Positions 34,825 through 43,521 of a stretch of DNA of 64,000 nt are shown piece by piece. This DNA is from Alloyangia pacifica (lineage in GTDB: Bacteria; Pseudomonadota; Alphaproteobacteria; Rhodobacterales; Rhodobacteraceae): NCBI RefSeq assembly GCF_003111685.1, contig NZ_CP022189.1, forward strand, positions 1,132,001 to 1,196,000, read 5' to 3'. The notes under the pieces are model-generated. The model worked only from the letters and a program-made list of their open reading frames with translations. It was not told where the DNA came from and did not search any database. The translations under genes and the position numbers were made by a program. Within the stretch, counting starts at the first letter, position 1, and the number at the start of each line of letters is the position of its first letter.

Positions 34825-36417
34825 TCAACCATAGGCGCCGAGCAGCGCCTTGAGCCCCTCCAGCGTGTCGATCTCATCCACCGGCTTGTCGCGTCGCCAA
34901 CGCGCCATGCGCGGAAAGCGCAGCGCGATGCCGGACTTGTGACGCGCGCTCTCCTGTATGCCCTCGAAGGCGATCTCGAAAACCAGCTCGGGCGTTACTT
35001 GCCGCACCGGTCCGAAGCGCTGCTGGGTGTTGCGTTTGACCCAGCGGGTGATCTCGTCGAACTCGGCGTCGGTCAGGCCCGAGTAGGCCTTGGTGAAGGG
35101 CACGAGCCCATTGCCGTCGCGTACCGCGAAGGTGAAGTCGGTGAAGAGATTGGCCCGCCGCCCGTGGCCCTGCTGGGCGTAAATCATCACCGCATCGACG
35201 CTCAGCGGATCAAGCTTCCACTTCCACCAGTCACCGCGCCTGCGCCCGCCCTGATAGGCCGAGTCCCGGTGCTTCAGCATCAGCCCCTCAGAGCGATGCT
35301 CGCGCGCGCTTTCGCGGCGGGAGGCGAGGGCCGGCCAGTCCGCTTCTGTCAGCAGCGGTGAGGGCATCACGGCGGCATCCTCTGGCAGGCCCGAGAGCAT
35401 CGCGTCGAGCCGTGCGCGGCGCTCGGACAGGGGCAGGGCGCGGATGTCGGTGCCCTCGTGTTCGAGCAGGTCGTAGGCGAGCATCCGCACCGGCGCCTCG
35501 GTCAGCAGTTTCTTCGGCACGGTCTTGCGCCCGATGCGCGGTTGCAGCTGGGCGAAGGGCAGCGGGGCGCCGTCCTTCCACGCGAGGATCTCGCCGTCGA
35601 GCACCGTGCCCGGCGGAAGGAAGTCCGGCGTGCGGGCGAATTCGGGGAAGCGGTCGGTGATCAGCTCTTCGCCGCGCGACCAGAGGTGGTGTACCCCGCT
35701 GCGCAGGATGAGCTGGCCGCGGATGCCATCCCACTTCCATTCGGCCAGCCAGTCGCCGGGATCACCCAGACTCGCGGCCTCGGCCTCGAGCGGCGAGGCA
35801 AGGCAGAACGGGTAGGGGCGGCTTTCGTCCTCGGTCGCGTCTTCCTCGGCGGTGAGCTGCTCCCAGCTGCTGTCCTCGGGTTGCCAGTTCCCCATCAGGC
35901 GCAGCGCCATGGCGGGCTCGTCGACGCCGGTCGCCTCGGCCAGCGCGCGGGTCATCAGCTTGCGGCTGATGCCGATGCGGAAGCCGCCGGTGATCAGTTT
36001 ATTGAAAAGGAAACGCTCGGTCGCATCCAGACGATCCCAGGCGTCGAGCACCGCCGCCTTGCGCGCCTCGGTCTCCATCCCGGCCAGCCCTTTGACGACG
36101 CCGATCCAATCGTTCAGATCGCGGTCTTCGGACGCCGCGGCGGGGGGCAGGATCAGCGCGATGGTCTCTGCGAGGTCGCCGACGATCGGATAGCTCTCCT
36201 CGAACAGCCAGAGCGGAATCTCGGCCCGTTCCGCCGCCCATTCTCGCAGCAGCGTCGCGGTCACCGCCCGCTTCGGACGGCGCCCCGAAAAGAGCGCCAC
36301 CGCCCAGAGACGATCAGCCTCGGGCGCCTCGCGGAAAAACTCGGTCAGAGCGGCAACTTTCTCTGAAGTTCTCGTTGTTTGGTCGAGCCTTGTGAAGAGG
36401 TGCGCGAAGTCCTTCAT
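34825..36417 (-). CDS. ATP-dependent DNA ligase (ligase-exonuclease operon type)
   Basis: A 530-residue ATP-dependent DNA ligase with an N-terminal helical DNA-binding domain (1-200), the nucleotidyltransferase domain with the adenylated Lys228 in E-W-K-W-D-G-I-R, motifs D-G-E-I-L-A-W and E-G-L-M-L-K, and a C-terminal OB domain with W-W-K-W-K. Its start overlaps the stop of the upstream MBL exonuclease gene by four bases (ATGA). That pairing is known in many bacteria, often with an Lhr-type helicase and the PdeM endonuclease, as a DNA repair set. Neither of the latter is adjacent here. Confidence 0.92.
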   Translation of the reverse strand: MKDFAHLFTRLDQTTRTSEKVAALTEFFREAPEADRLWAVALFSGRRPKRAVTATLLREWAAERAEIPLWLFEESYPIVGDLAETIALILPPAAASEDRDLNDWIGVVKGLAGMETEARKAAVLDAWDRLDATERFLFNKLITGGFRIGISRKLMTRALAEATGVDEPAMALRLMGNWQPEDSSWEQLTAEEDATEDESRPYPFCLASPLEAEAASLGDPGDWLAEWKWDGIRGQLILRSGVHHLWSRGEELITDRFPEFARTPDFLPPGTVLDGEILAWKDGAPLPFAQLQPRIGRKTVPKKLLTEAPVRMLAYDLLEHEGTDIRALPLSERRARLDAMLSGLPEDAAVMPSPLLTEADWPALASRRESAREHRSEGLMLKHRDSAYQGGRRRGDWWKWKLDPLSVDAVMIYAQQGHGRRANLFTDFTFAVRDGNGLVPFTKAYSGLTDAEFDEITRWVKRNTQQRFGPVRQVTPELVFEIAFEGIQESARHKSGIALRFPRMARWRRDKPVDEIDTLEGLKALLGAYG

Positions 36418-37430
36418 GCGGCGTCTCCACTTTCCGTCGCGGCGTCCTCGTCTCCGCCGAACTCTGTGGGCACCGGCGTAGCGTCGTAGCCTTCGCTGCG
36501 TAGGTATTGCGCGAAGATATCCACGTAACCATGTGTTGGATATATCTTTTCAGCGCCGGTTTCCTTGATCGCCCGCAGCAGCGCGGGCCAGTCGGCATGA
36601 TCCGAGATCACGAAGCCGCGCTGTACCCCGCGCCGCCGCCGCACGCCGCGCAGCCGCATCCACCCCGAGGCGAAACCGGTCTGCGCCGGGCCGAATTTGC
36701 GGGCCCAGGAGGTGCCGAACGCCGAGGGTGGTGCGATGACCATCGGCGCGGGATGCGCCTTGCGGTCGAAATCCGGGGTAACGGGGATCGTCTCGCGATC
36801 AAACGCCCCGGCGGCGCGCAGCACGGCGTTGCTGCCCTCGACCGCACCGTGGGTGTGGATCTCACCGATCCCGGGGTCGAGCATGGAGATCAGCCGCTGG
36901 GCCTTGCCGAGACTGTAGGCACCCAGAAGCGAGGCGCGCCCGGCGTCGCGGTTGGCGCGCCACCAAGCGTTGATCTCGGCGGCGATCTCGGCTTGCGCCT
37001 GCCAGCGGAAGACCGGAAGGCCAAAGGTGCATTCGGTGATGAACGCATGACACCGCACCGGCTCGAAGGGCTCGCTCAGCCCGTCCGCTTCCAGCTTGTA
37101 ATCGCCCGAGACCACCCAAACCTCGCCACCGACCTCGACCCGCACCTGCGCCGAGCCCGGCACGTGGCCCGCGGGATGGAAGCTGATCGTGGCGCTGCCG
37201 ATGCGCAGCGGCTCGCCAAAGGACAGATTCTGCACCTCGACCCCGAGCCGGTGGCGGATCATCGCGGCGGTGAGCGGGGTGGCGAGGTAGCTGCCATGGC
37301 CGGGGCGGGCGTGGTCGGAATGGGCATGGGTGATCAGCGCCCGCGGCACGGGGCGCCACGGGTCGATGTAGATGTCCGCCGCAGGGCAGTAGATGCCGCG
37401 CTCGGTGAAGCTGAGAACAGGGTCCGCCAT
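36414..37430 (-). CDS. Ligase-associated DNA damage response exonuclease (MBL/beta-CASP-like)
   Basis: A 338-residue metallo-beta-lactamase-fold nuclease with H35-A-H37-S-D39-H40 as metal site, later P-A-G-H-V-P-G-S-A-Q, G-D-Y-K, T-E-C-T-F-G-L-P and I-S-D-H-A-D-W motifs, as in the SNM1-like exonucleases of the bacterial ligase operon (TIGR04122 type). The ATG at 37430 is chosen by length and family N-terminus (L-S-F-T-E-R-G-I-Y). It overlaps the ligase gene by four bases. It probably processes DNA ends before ligation. Confidence 0.9.
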   Translation of the reverse strand: MADPVLSFTERGIYCPAADIYIDPWRPVPRALITHAHSDHARPGHGSYLATPLTAAMIRHRLGVEVQNLSFGEPLRIGSATISFHPAGHVPGSAQVRVEVGGEVWVVSGDYKLEADGLSEPFEPVRCHAFITECTFGLPVFRWQAQAEIAAEINAWWRANRDAGRASLLGAYSLGKAQRLISMLDPGIGEIHTHGAVEGSNAVLRAAGAFDRETIPVTPDFDRKAHPAPMVIAPPSAFGTSWARKFGPAQTGFASGWMRLRGVRRRRGVQRGFVISDHADWPALLRAIKETGAEKIYPTHGYVDIFAQYLRSEGYDATPVPTEFGGDEDAATESGDAA

Positions 37431-37468
37431 GGAGCGGAAGGATAGGGCGCGGGGTGGCCGCGGCCAGT

Positions 37469-38437
37469 TCAGGCGCTGGCCTGCGCCCGGGCGGCCTCGG
37501 CGCTCTGCCGGAAGTGCGCCGCCAGTTGCGCTACGATGCGCGCGCGGGTTGCCGCATTCTCCATGAGCACCTCGTGCTCGCCGCCGCGGATCACCTCGAG
37601 CCGCCCGCCGGGCCAGTCGGCCATCCGGGCGCGGACACGGGCGGGATCGACCACGCGCTCGTTGCTGCCGAGATAGGCAAGGCAAGGTACCCCGGGCGCC
37701 GGCAGGCGTGAGAGCGACCGGCATTCCGCCAGTGCCTCGTGCAGCCAGCGCAGCGACGGGCCGCCAAGCGCCAGATCGGGCACCTCGGTGACCTGCCGCC
37801 GCATGTAATCCCAGCTGTCGCGGTCGGTGGTGAGCAGGTTGCCTTCGAAGGCGGTGCGCGCGAGGTAGCTGCCCGGCCCGGTCGAGGGCGCGTAGACATG
37901 CCCCATGCCCATGCGCGCGCCGGACCAGCTCAGCGCCCAGGCGGCCGTGCGCACGGGGCCGAACATGCGGATGCCCCACATCGGCGCGGTGAAGCCGGCA
38001 CCAGCGACCGGCAGGCCCCGGCTCAGGGCGCGCAGGCCGATGGCGCCGCCCATGGAATGGGCCAGCAGGTGCAGCGGGCGGGGCAGGCCGAGCATATCCA
38101 CCGCATCGAGAAGAGCGGCCACGTCCTTCTGGTAGTCGGCGAACAGGTGCACATGGCCGGTCTGCACGTCCTCGAGCATCCGATCCGCCAGCCCCTGCCC
38201 GCGCCAGTCGATGGTCAGCACGTGAAACCCTTCCGCCGCGAAGTCACGGGCCACGCGGCCGTATTTCTCGACGTATTCGGTGCGCCCGGGGAAGAGCAGC
38301 ACGGTGCCGCCTGCCGCCTCGGGGCCGGGATAATGGGCGATGCGCAGGCGCAGCCCGTCCTCGGCGCGAAGCCAGAAGGCGCGGGCCCCCTCGGGGCCAT
38401 TCGCGAGCGCGGCATGGAAGGGGGCCGGCTCGAGCAT
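37469..38437 (-). CDS. Alpha/beta hydrolase, lysophospholipase-like (PldB type)
   Basis: A 322-residue serine hydrolase with the nucleophile elbow A-H-S128-M-G-G, an oxyanion block L-L-F-P-G-R-T-E-Y-V-E-K-Y-G, and a late G-G-E-H-E-V-L-M-E histidine. The D-W-R-G-Q-G-L-A-D segment is typical of PldB-like lysophospholipases/monoglyceride lipases. No signal peptide, so probably cytoplasmic face. Its start overlaps the upstream SCP2 stop (TGATG), so the two are co-translated, suggesting a lipid-related role. Confidence 0.85.
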   Translation of the reverse strand: MLEPAPFHAALANGPEGARAFWLRAEDGLRLRIAHYPGPEAAGGTVLLFPGRTEYVEKYGRVARDFAAEGFHVLTIDWRGQGLADRMLEDVQTGHVHLFADYQKDVAALLDAVDMLGLPRPLHLLAHSMGGAIGLRALSRGLPVAGAGFTAPMWGIRMFGPVRTAAWALSWSGARMGMGHVYAPSTGPGSYLARTAFEGNLLTTDRDSWDYMRRQVTEVPDLALGGPSLRWLHEALAECRSLSRLPAPGVPCLAYLGSNERVVDPARVRARMADWPGGRLEVIRGGEHEVLMENAATRARIVAQLAAHFRQSAEAARAQASA

Positions 38438-38727
38438 CAGCTCAGCACCCCCGCGAGACGCATCGCCGCGCCCATGTCGCCATCGACCTTGAGCTTGCCG
38501 GTCATGAAGGCGGTGGTGGGGTTCTTCTCGCCGTCGATGATGGCGCGGAAGGTCTCGGTGTCGGCGGTCAGCGTCACGTCCGCGGCGTCATCGCCGACCC
38601 GCGCGCCGTTCTCGTCGACGACAAGGCTGCCCTTGCCCTCGATGACGAACTTGGCGACGCCGGCGAATCCCCGTCCGTCCAGCTTGCTGTTCAGCGCGGC
38701 CACCGCCGCCTTGACCGTTTCGCTCAT
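38437..38727 (-). CDS. SCP2 sterol-binding domain protein
   Basis: A 96-residue stand-alone SCP2 domain: A-A-L-N-S-K-L-D-G-R, K-F-V-I-E-G-K-G-S-L-V-V-D, D-V-T-L-T-A-D-T-E-T-F, F-M-T-G-K-L-K-V-D-G-D-M-G-A-A-M. It forms a hydrophobic cavity for fatty acyl chains or other lipids. The ATG at 38727 begins the domain. It overlaps the lysophospholipase-like gene by one base (TGATG); the pair probably works on lipids. Confidence 0.9.
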   Translation of the reverse strand: MSETVKAAVAALNSKLDGRGFAGVAKFVIEGKGSLVVDENGARVGDDAADVTLTADTETFRAIIDGEKNPTTAFMTGKLKVDGDMGAAMRLAGVLS

Positions 38728-38792
38728 GTTGCGGGCACTCCTTGCGAATTCCTGTGCTGGCAAAGCGCCAGCTCTGCGCTACACTTCCCTCT

Positions 38793-39356
38793 ATGAGCAT
38801 CCTGATCCGCGAATTCAAATCTAGAACGGCTCTGGCACTGGCCCTGATCACGTTTTGCCTACCCGGTGCGGCCGTGGCGGACCGGGCGGAGGAACTGCTG
38901 ACCGAGCTCGCGACGGCCTCGAGCCCCGAGATCGCCGACCGTGCCGAGCGCGATCTCTTCAACGAGTGGTCGAAATCCGGCTCGCCGGCGATGGACCTGC
39001 TGCTCAAGCGTGGCCGCGATGCGCTGGAGGTGAGCGACTTCGAGACCGCCATCGAGCATCTCACCGCGCTCACCGACCATGCGCCGGACTTCGCCGAGGG
39101 CTGGAGCACGCTGGCGCTGGCCTATTACGCCACCGACTCGCTCGGCCCGGCGATGGATGCGCTGGAGCATACGCTGGCGCTCAACCCCAACCATTTCGGT
39201 GCGTTGCAGGGGGTGGGGGCGATCCACGAGGAACTCGGCGATCTTGACCTTGCCTATCGCGCCTATTCCCGGGTAGTTGAACTTCGGCCCTTCGATAGCG
39301 ATGTTACCGAGGCCATCGAACGGCTCGAAACGCGGGTGAACGGCGTTTCTCTCTGA
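38793..39356 (+). CDS. Exported TPR-repeat protein
   Basis: A 187-residue protein with a signal peptide (hydrophobic 12-31, P-G-A-A-V-A-D cleavage region) and three TPR-like repeats from about 65 to 175 (A-L-E-V-S-D-F-E-T-A-I-E-H-L; G-W-S-T-L-A-L-A-Y-Y; A-Y-R-A-Y-S-R-V-V). It is predicted periplasmic or outer-membrane associated and likely mediates protein contacts. It is 65 bases from the divergent SCP2 gene and 77 bases before the helicase gene. The specific partner is unknown. Confidence 0.8.
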   Translation: MSILIREFKSRTALALALITFCLPGAAVADRAEELLTELATASSPEIADRAERDLFNEWSKSGSPAMDLLLKRGRDALEVSDFETAIEHLTALTDHAPDFAEGWSTLALAYYATDSLGPAMDALEHTLALNPNHFGALQGVGAIHEELGDLDLAYRAYSRVVELRPFDSDVTEAIERLETRVNGVSL

Positions 39357-39433
39357 GGTACCGGAACTGGTCTCCGGCGGGGTGATCCGCCACAGACCAG
39401 ACGACGGAAGAGGAAAGACAAGGCCCCCCTCCC

Positions 39434-42421
39434 ATGGCCCAACGCGCTCGGATCGCGGCCGTTCTCGGCCCGACCAACACAGGCAAAACCCATTACGCCA
39501 TCGAACGGATGCTGGCGCACAGGACCGGCATGATCGGCCTGCCGCTGCGGCTTCTGGCGCGCGAGGTCTACGACAAGGTCGTGGCCGCCCGCGGCCCCTC
39601 GGTGGCGGCGCTGGTGACCGGCGAAGAGCGGATCGTGCCGCCGCGCGCGCAATACTGGATCTGCACCGTCGAGGCGATGCCCGAAGGCATGGGCTGCGAC
39701 TTCGTGGCCATCGACGAGATCCAGCTCTGCGCCGACCCCGAGCGCGGCCATGTCTTCACCGACCGGCTGCTGCGCATGCGCGGCCTTCACGAGACGCTGT
39801 TCCTCGGCGCGGACACCATGCGCGGGCCGATCTCGCAGCTGGTCAAGGGCGTGGAGTTCATGCGCCGCGACCGGATGAGCCAGCTGATGTACTCGGGCTC
39901 GAAAAAGATCAGCCGCATGCAGCCGCGCAGCGCCATCGTCGGCTTCTCGGTGGACAACGTCTATGCCATCGCCGAGCTCTTGCGACGCACCAAGGGCGGG
40001 GCGGCGGTGGTGATGGGCGCGCTCAGCCCGCGCACCCGCAACGCGCAGGTCGATCTCTACCAGAACGGCGATGTCGATTACCTCGTGGCCACCGATGCCA
40101 TCGGCATGGGGCTCAACCTCGATGTCGATCACGTGGCGTTTTCCGCGCTGTGGAAGTTCGACGGGCGGCGGATGCGCGAGCTTCAGCCGAACGAGCTGGC
40201 GCAGATCGCCGGCCGCGCGGGGCGGGGCATGCGCGACGGCACCTTCGGCACCACCGGCGAAGCCGGGCAGATCCCGGAGGACTGGGTCGAGGCGATCACC
40301 AGCCACAGCTTCACGCCGCTCAGGAAGCTCAACTGGCGGAATCCCCAGCTGAATTTCGGTTCGCCCGAGGCGCTGATCGCCTCTCTCGAGAAGGCGCCGG
40401 ACGACCCCAGCCTGGTCAAGGCGCGCGAAGCCGACGACCTGATGTCGCTCAAATCGCTCAACTCGCAGGCGGAGGTCCGCGCGCGCGCGTCCGATCCCGC
40501 TTCGGTCAAGTTGCTCTGGGACGTCTGCCGTATTCCCGATTTCCGCGGGATCAGCCATAATGAACACGCGGCGCTTTTGCAGGTGATTTACCAGCACCTG
40601 CACGAGCGCGGAGAAATCCCGCGAGACTTCATGGCGCGGCAGGTGAAACGCATAGATCGAACCGATGGGGACATTGATGCGTTGTCGAAACGTCTGGCAT
40701 TTATCCGCACTTGGACTTACGTGGCGCAACGCAAAGGTTGGGTCGATGACGAAAGCCATTGGCGCGAGGCAACCCGCGCGGTAGAAGATGCCCTGTCCGA
40801 CGCGCTCCACGCGCGTCTTACGCAAAGATTTGTTGACCGGCGCACGTCAGTGCTGATGCGGCGGTTGAAGCAGAAGGAGGCCCTCTTGGCCGAGGTGAAC
40901 GAGAACGGAGAAGTGACCGTCGAAGGCGAATTCGTCGGTCGGCTCGAAGGGTTCCGCTTCCGGCAGGATGCCGGCGCGACGGGACAGGAAGCGAAGACGC
41001 TGAAGACGGCGTCGCTGCAGGCGCTCGCGCCGCATTTCCACCTGCGGGCGGATCGCTTCTATAACGCGCCCGATACCGAGATCGACTTCACCGAGCAGGG
41101 TGGCCTCATGTGGGGCGACCAGGCCGTGGGCAAGCTGGTCAAGGGTGACGACGCTCTTAAGCCGCGCGTCGCGGTCTTCGTCGATGACGAGGCCGGTGCG
41201 GATGTGGCGCAGAAGGTCGAACGCCGCCTGCAGCATTTCATTGATCGCAAGATCGCCGCGCTCTTCGAGCCGCTGGTGAACATGCAGAACGACGAGGCGC
41301 TGACCGGGCTCGCCCGCGGCTTCGCCTTCCGTCTGGTCGAATCGATGGGCGTCATCCCGCGCGGCCAGGTGGCCGACGAGGTGAAGCAGCTCGATCAGGA
41401 CGCCCGCGGCGCGCTGCGCAAGCACGGCGTGCGCTTCGGTCAGTATACGATCTTCATGCCGCTGCTGCTCAAGCCCGCACCGACGCGCCTGCGTCTGGTG
41501 CTGTGGTCGCTGGCCAACGATCTCGACAGCTTCCCCGAGGCGCCGCCGCCGGGTCTGGTGACCGTGCCCAACATGCGCGAAGTGCCGATGGCGCATTACA
41601 CCCTGTCGGGCTACCGCCCCGCCGGTGAGCGCGCGATCCGCATCGACATGCTCGAGCGTCTCGCCGACATGCTGCGGAGCGAGGACAGCCGCGGTGGCTT
41701 CGAGGCCAAGGCCGACATGCTGTCGATCACCGGCATGACGCTCGAACAGTTCTCGGACCTGATGCAGGGCCTCGGATACCGCGCCGAAAAGGGCGAGCGC
41801 ACCAAGGTGCGCGCGGCCGACAAGGTGGTGACCGAGACATCCGATCCTTCGGGCGTCCCGGGCGAGGATACGCCGGTCTTCGACGCCGCGCAGGAAGAAG
41901 AGGCGACCCCCGCCGCGATGGCCGATCCGGCCGAAGCGCCCGAGGCCGCCGATCTTGTTGCCGGTAGCGAGTCGATCGACGACGAGGGCGTGGCACCGAT
42001 CGCCGAGACGCCGGCGGCGGTGGACGTCGACGACCACATTCCCGAGGCCTCGGAAACCGAGCTGCTGCCGGGCGATGCCCCGGACGCGGCGCTGGCCGGT
42101 CCCGAGACCGAGGTGTTCTACACCTTCACATGGGGTGGCAACCGCGGCGCACGCGGCGGCCGTCAGGGTGGCCGCGACGATGCCCGTGAGGGCACTCGCG
42201 AGGGTGGTCACGGAGGCCGCGAAGGCGGTCGCCAGGCGCGCGGCAAGGGCGGCCCCAAGGCCGGCGGCAAGCCCCGCGGCAAGGGCGGCCCCAAAGGTGG
42301 ACCGAAGGGCGCTCCGAAAGGGCCCAAGACCTTCGAGTCGCGCCCCGAGAAGAAGGACCGGATCGATCCGGACAACCCCTTCGCGGCGGCGCTCATGGGC
42401 TTCAACAAGGGCAAGTCCTGA
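39434..42421 (+). CDS. SUV3-like ATP-dependent RNA helicase with low-complexity basic tail
   Basis: A 995-residue helicase resembling mitochondrial SUV3. Walker A G-P-T-N-T-G-K-T is at 12-19, motif II D-E-I-Q at 94-97, motif III-like L-G-A-D-T, and motif VI Q-I-A-G-R-A-G-R at 257-264. Residues about 300-800 hold the SUV3 C-terminal region and an alpha-specific extension. Residues about 820-895 are acidic and low complexity, and about 900-980 are Gly/Arg/Lys-rich (G-G-R-x-G-G-R, K-G-G-P-K repeats), an RNA-binding tail. It is expected in RNA turnover. An S4-domain RNA-binding gene follows after 12 bases. Confidence 0.88.
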   Translation: MAQRARIAAVLGPTNTGKTHYAIERMLAHRTGMIGLPLRLLAREVYDKVVAARGPSVAALVTGEERIVPPRAQYWICTVEAMPEGMGCDFVAIDEIQLCADPERGHVFTDRLLRMRGLHETLFLGADTMRGPISQLVKGVEFMRRDRMSQLMYSGSKKISRMQPRSAIVGFSVDNVYAIAELLRRTKGGAAVVMGALSPRTRNAQVDLYQNGDVDYLVATDAIGMGLNLDVDHVAFSALWKFDGRRMRELQPNELAQIAGRAGRGMRDGTFGTTGEAGQIPEDWVEAITSHSFTPLRKLNWRNPQLNFGSPEALIASLEKAPDDPSLVKAREADDLMSLKSLNSQAEVRARASDPASVKLLWDVCRIPDFRGISHNEHAALLQVIYQHLHERGEIPRDFMARQVKRIDRTDGDIDALSKRLAFIRTWTYVAQRKGWVDDESHWREATRAVEDALSDALHARLTQRFVDRRTSVLMRRLKQKEALLAEVNENGEVTVEGEFVGRLEGFRFRQDAGATGQEAKTLKTASLQALAPHFHLRADRFYNAPDTEIDFTEQGGLMWGDQAVGKLVKGDDALKPRVAVFVDDEAGADVAQKVERRLQHFIDRKIAALFEPLVNMQNDEALTGLARGFAFRLVESMGVIPRGQVADEVKQLDQDARGALRKHGVRFGQYTIFMPLLLKPAPTRLRLVLWSLANDLDSFPEAPPPGLVTVPNMREVPMAHYTLSGYRPAGERAIRIDMLERLADMLRSEDSRGGFEAKADMLSITGMTLEQFSDLMQGLGYRAEKGERTKVRAADKVVTETSDPSGVPGEDTPVFDAAQEEEATPAAMADPAEAPEAADLVAGSESIDDEGVAPIAETPAAVDVDDHIPEASETELLPGDAPDAALAGPETEVFYTFTWGGNRGARGGRQGGRDDAREGTREGGHGGREGGRQARGKGGPKAGGKPRGKGGPKGGPKGAPKGPKTFESRPEKKDRIDPDNPFAAALMGFNKGKS

Positions 42422-42433
42422 GGCGCACCGCGC

Positions 42434-42817
42434 GTGGCTGATCCGGCTCTGAAGCTCCGTATCGACAAATGGCTCTGGCAGGCCCGCTTCTTCAAGACGC
42501 GGGGCCTGTCGGCCAAGGCGGTCTCCGCTGGGGTCCGGGTCAACGGGCTCAACGTGTCGAAGCCGGCCTTCAACGTGGGGCCGGGGGACGTTCTGACCTT
42601 CAGCCAGGCGCGTCAGGTGCGCGTGATCAAGGTCGTGGCGCTCGGCGAGCGCCGCGGCCCGGCGCCCGAGGCGCAGCAGCTCTACGAGGATCTTGATCCT
42701 CCGCAGCCCAGATCCGAGGATGACGTTCCGCCGGTCCAGCGCCTCGAAGGCAATTCTCGTCCCACCAAGCGCGACCGCAGGAAACTCGATCTTGATCGCG
42801 GCCGGGCGCTTGAATGA
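42434..42817 (+). CDS. S4-domain RNA-binding protein (Hsp15/HslR-like)
   Basis: A 127-residue protein from a GTG start. The S4 fold spans about 8-65 (L-R-I-D-K-W-L-W-Q-A-R-F-F-K-T-R ... V-R-V-N-G), like Hsp15, which binds free 50S subunits carrying nascent chains. The C-terminus is charged and disordered (R-P-T-K-R-D-R-R-K-L-D-L-D-R-G-R). It starts 12 bases after the helicase stop, so the pair is probably co-transcribed and may share an RNA/ribosome role. Confidence 0.87.
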   Translation: MADPALKLRIDKWLWQARFFKTRGLSAKAVSAGVRVNGLNVSKPAFNVGPGDVLTFSQARQVRVIKVVALGERRGPAPEAQQLYEDLDPPQPRSEDDVPPVQRLEGNSRPTKRDRRKLDLDRGRALE

Positions 42818-42866
42818 TCGCGTTTGCTGGTCTAGCTAAGCGCCTATCAGCCTTTGAGAGACAGCA

Positions 42867-43205
42867 ATGACCTACGTCGTCACCGAAAATTGTATCGCCT
42901 GCAAATACACCGATTGCGTGGAAGTCTGCCCGGTGGACTGTTTCTACGAGGGCGAGAACACGCTGGTGATCCATCCCGACGAATGCATCGACTGCGGCGT
43001 CTGCGAGCCGGAGTGCCCGGCTGACGCGATCCGCCCGGACACTGAACCGGACATGGAGAAATGGGTCGAGTTCAACCGCAAGTACGCGGAACTCTGGCCG
43101 GTGATCATCACCAAGAAAGACCCGCTGCCGGAAGCCGAAGAGCGCGACGGCGAAGCGGACAAGATGACCAAGTACTTCTCGGAAGCACCCGGCGAGGGCG
43201 ACTGA
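42867..43205 (+). CDS. fdxA: 7Fe ferredoxin FdxA
   Basis: A 112-residue ferredoxin. The N-terminus M-T-Y-V-V-T-E-N-C9-I-A-C12-K-Y-T-D-C17-V-E-V-C21-P and the second set [12 protein letters not shown] bind one 3Fe-4S and one 4Fe-4S cluster, as in Azotobacter-type FdI. The C-terminal extension with W-P-V-I-I-T-K-K-D is typical. It is an essential low-potential electron carrier in alphaproteobacteria. It follows the S4 gene by 49 bases. Confidence 0.95.
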   Translation: MTYVVTENCIACKYTDCVEVCPVDCFYEGENTLVIHPDECIDCGVCEPECPADAIRPDTEPDMEKWVEFNRKYAELWPVIITKKDPLPEAEERDGEADKMTKYFSEAPGEGD

Positions 43206-43221
43206 GAGGGGCCAAATTCCG

Positions 43222-43258
43222 CTCGGCGCGGGGCGCGATTCGTGCCTGCCGCGCCGAG
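43222..43258 (+). terminator. Inverted repeat after fdxA, possible terminator
   Basis: Perfect 10-bp arms CTCGGCGCGG (43222-43231) and CCGCGCCGAG (43249-43258) separated by 17 bases, 17 bases after the fdxA stop. No T-run follows. It could be a factor-assisted terminator or mRNA 3' structure. Confidence 0.45.
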
Positions 43259-43439
43259 AGCCGCTCACAGGGGCGTGTTCGCGCCCGTAACGCATTGTGA
43301 TAAAACAACTTCTTTCCAGGGCGGGCGCTCCTAGGAAAGACGTTCATTTTGTGCTATGTTCTGCGCCACTCATGTTGAAACCATGCACACTTGACCGGGC
43401 CGATCTGCACCCCGGGGGTTAAGCTTTTCGCGTAAAACC

Positions 43440-43477
43440 AGACGAACGGAATGCACCTCCTAGCATCCCGTCCGTCT
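43440..43477 (+). ncRNA. carD leader stem-loop with anti-Shine-Dalgarno-like loop
   Basis: Arms 43440-43454 and 43463-43477 pair over 15 positions with only two A/C mismatches; the loop is ACCTCCTA (43455-43462). With the preceding C it contains CACCTCCT, the same string found at the 3' end of bacterial 16S rRNA. It lies 45 bases upstream of the carD start in a 316-base gap that holds no other gene. It may be a leader element or a small RNA of the CUCC-loop type known in alphaproteobacteria. Confidence 0.4.
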
Positions 43478-43521
43478 TCGTGTCGCGTGTGCGCAAGTTT
43501 CGCTGCTAAGGACGCTGTTGG

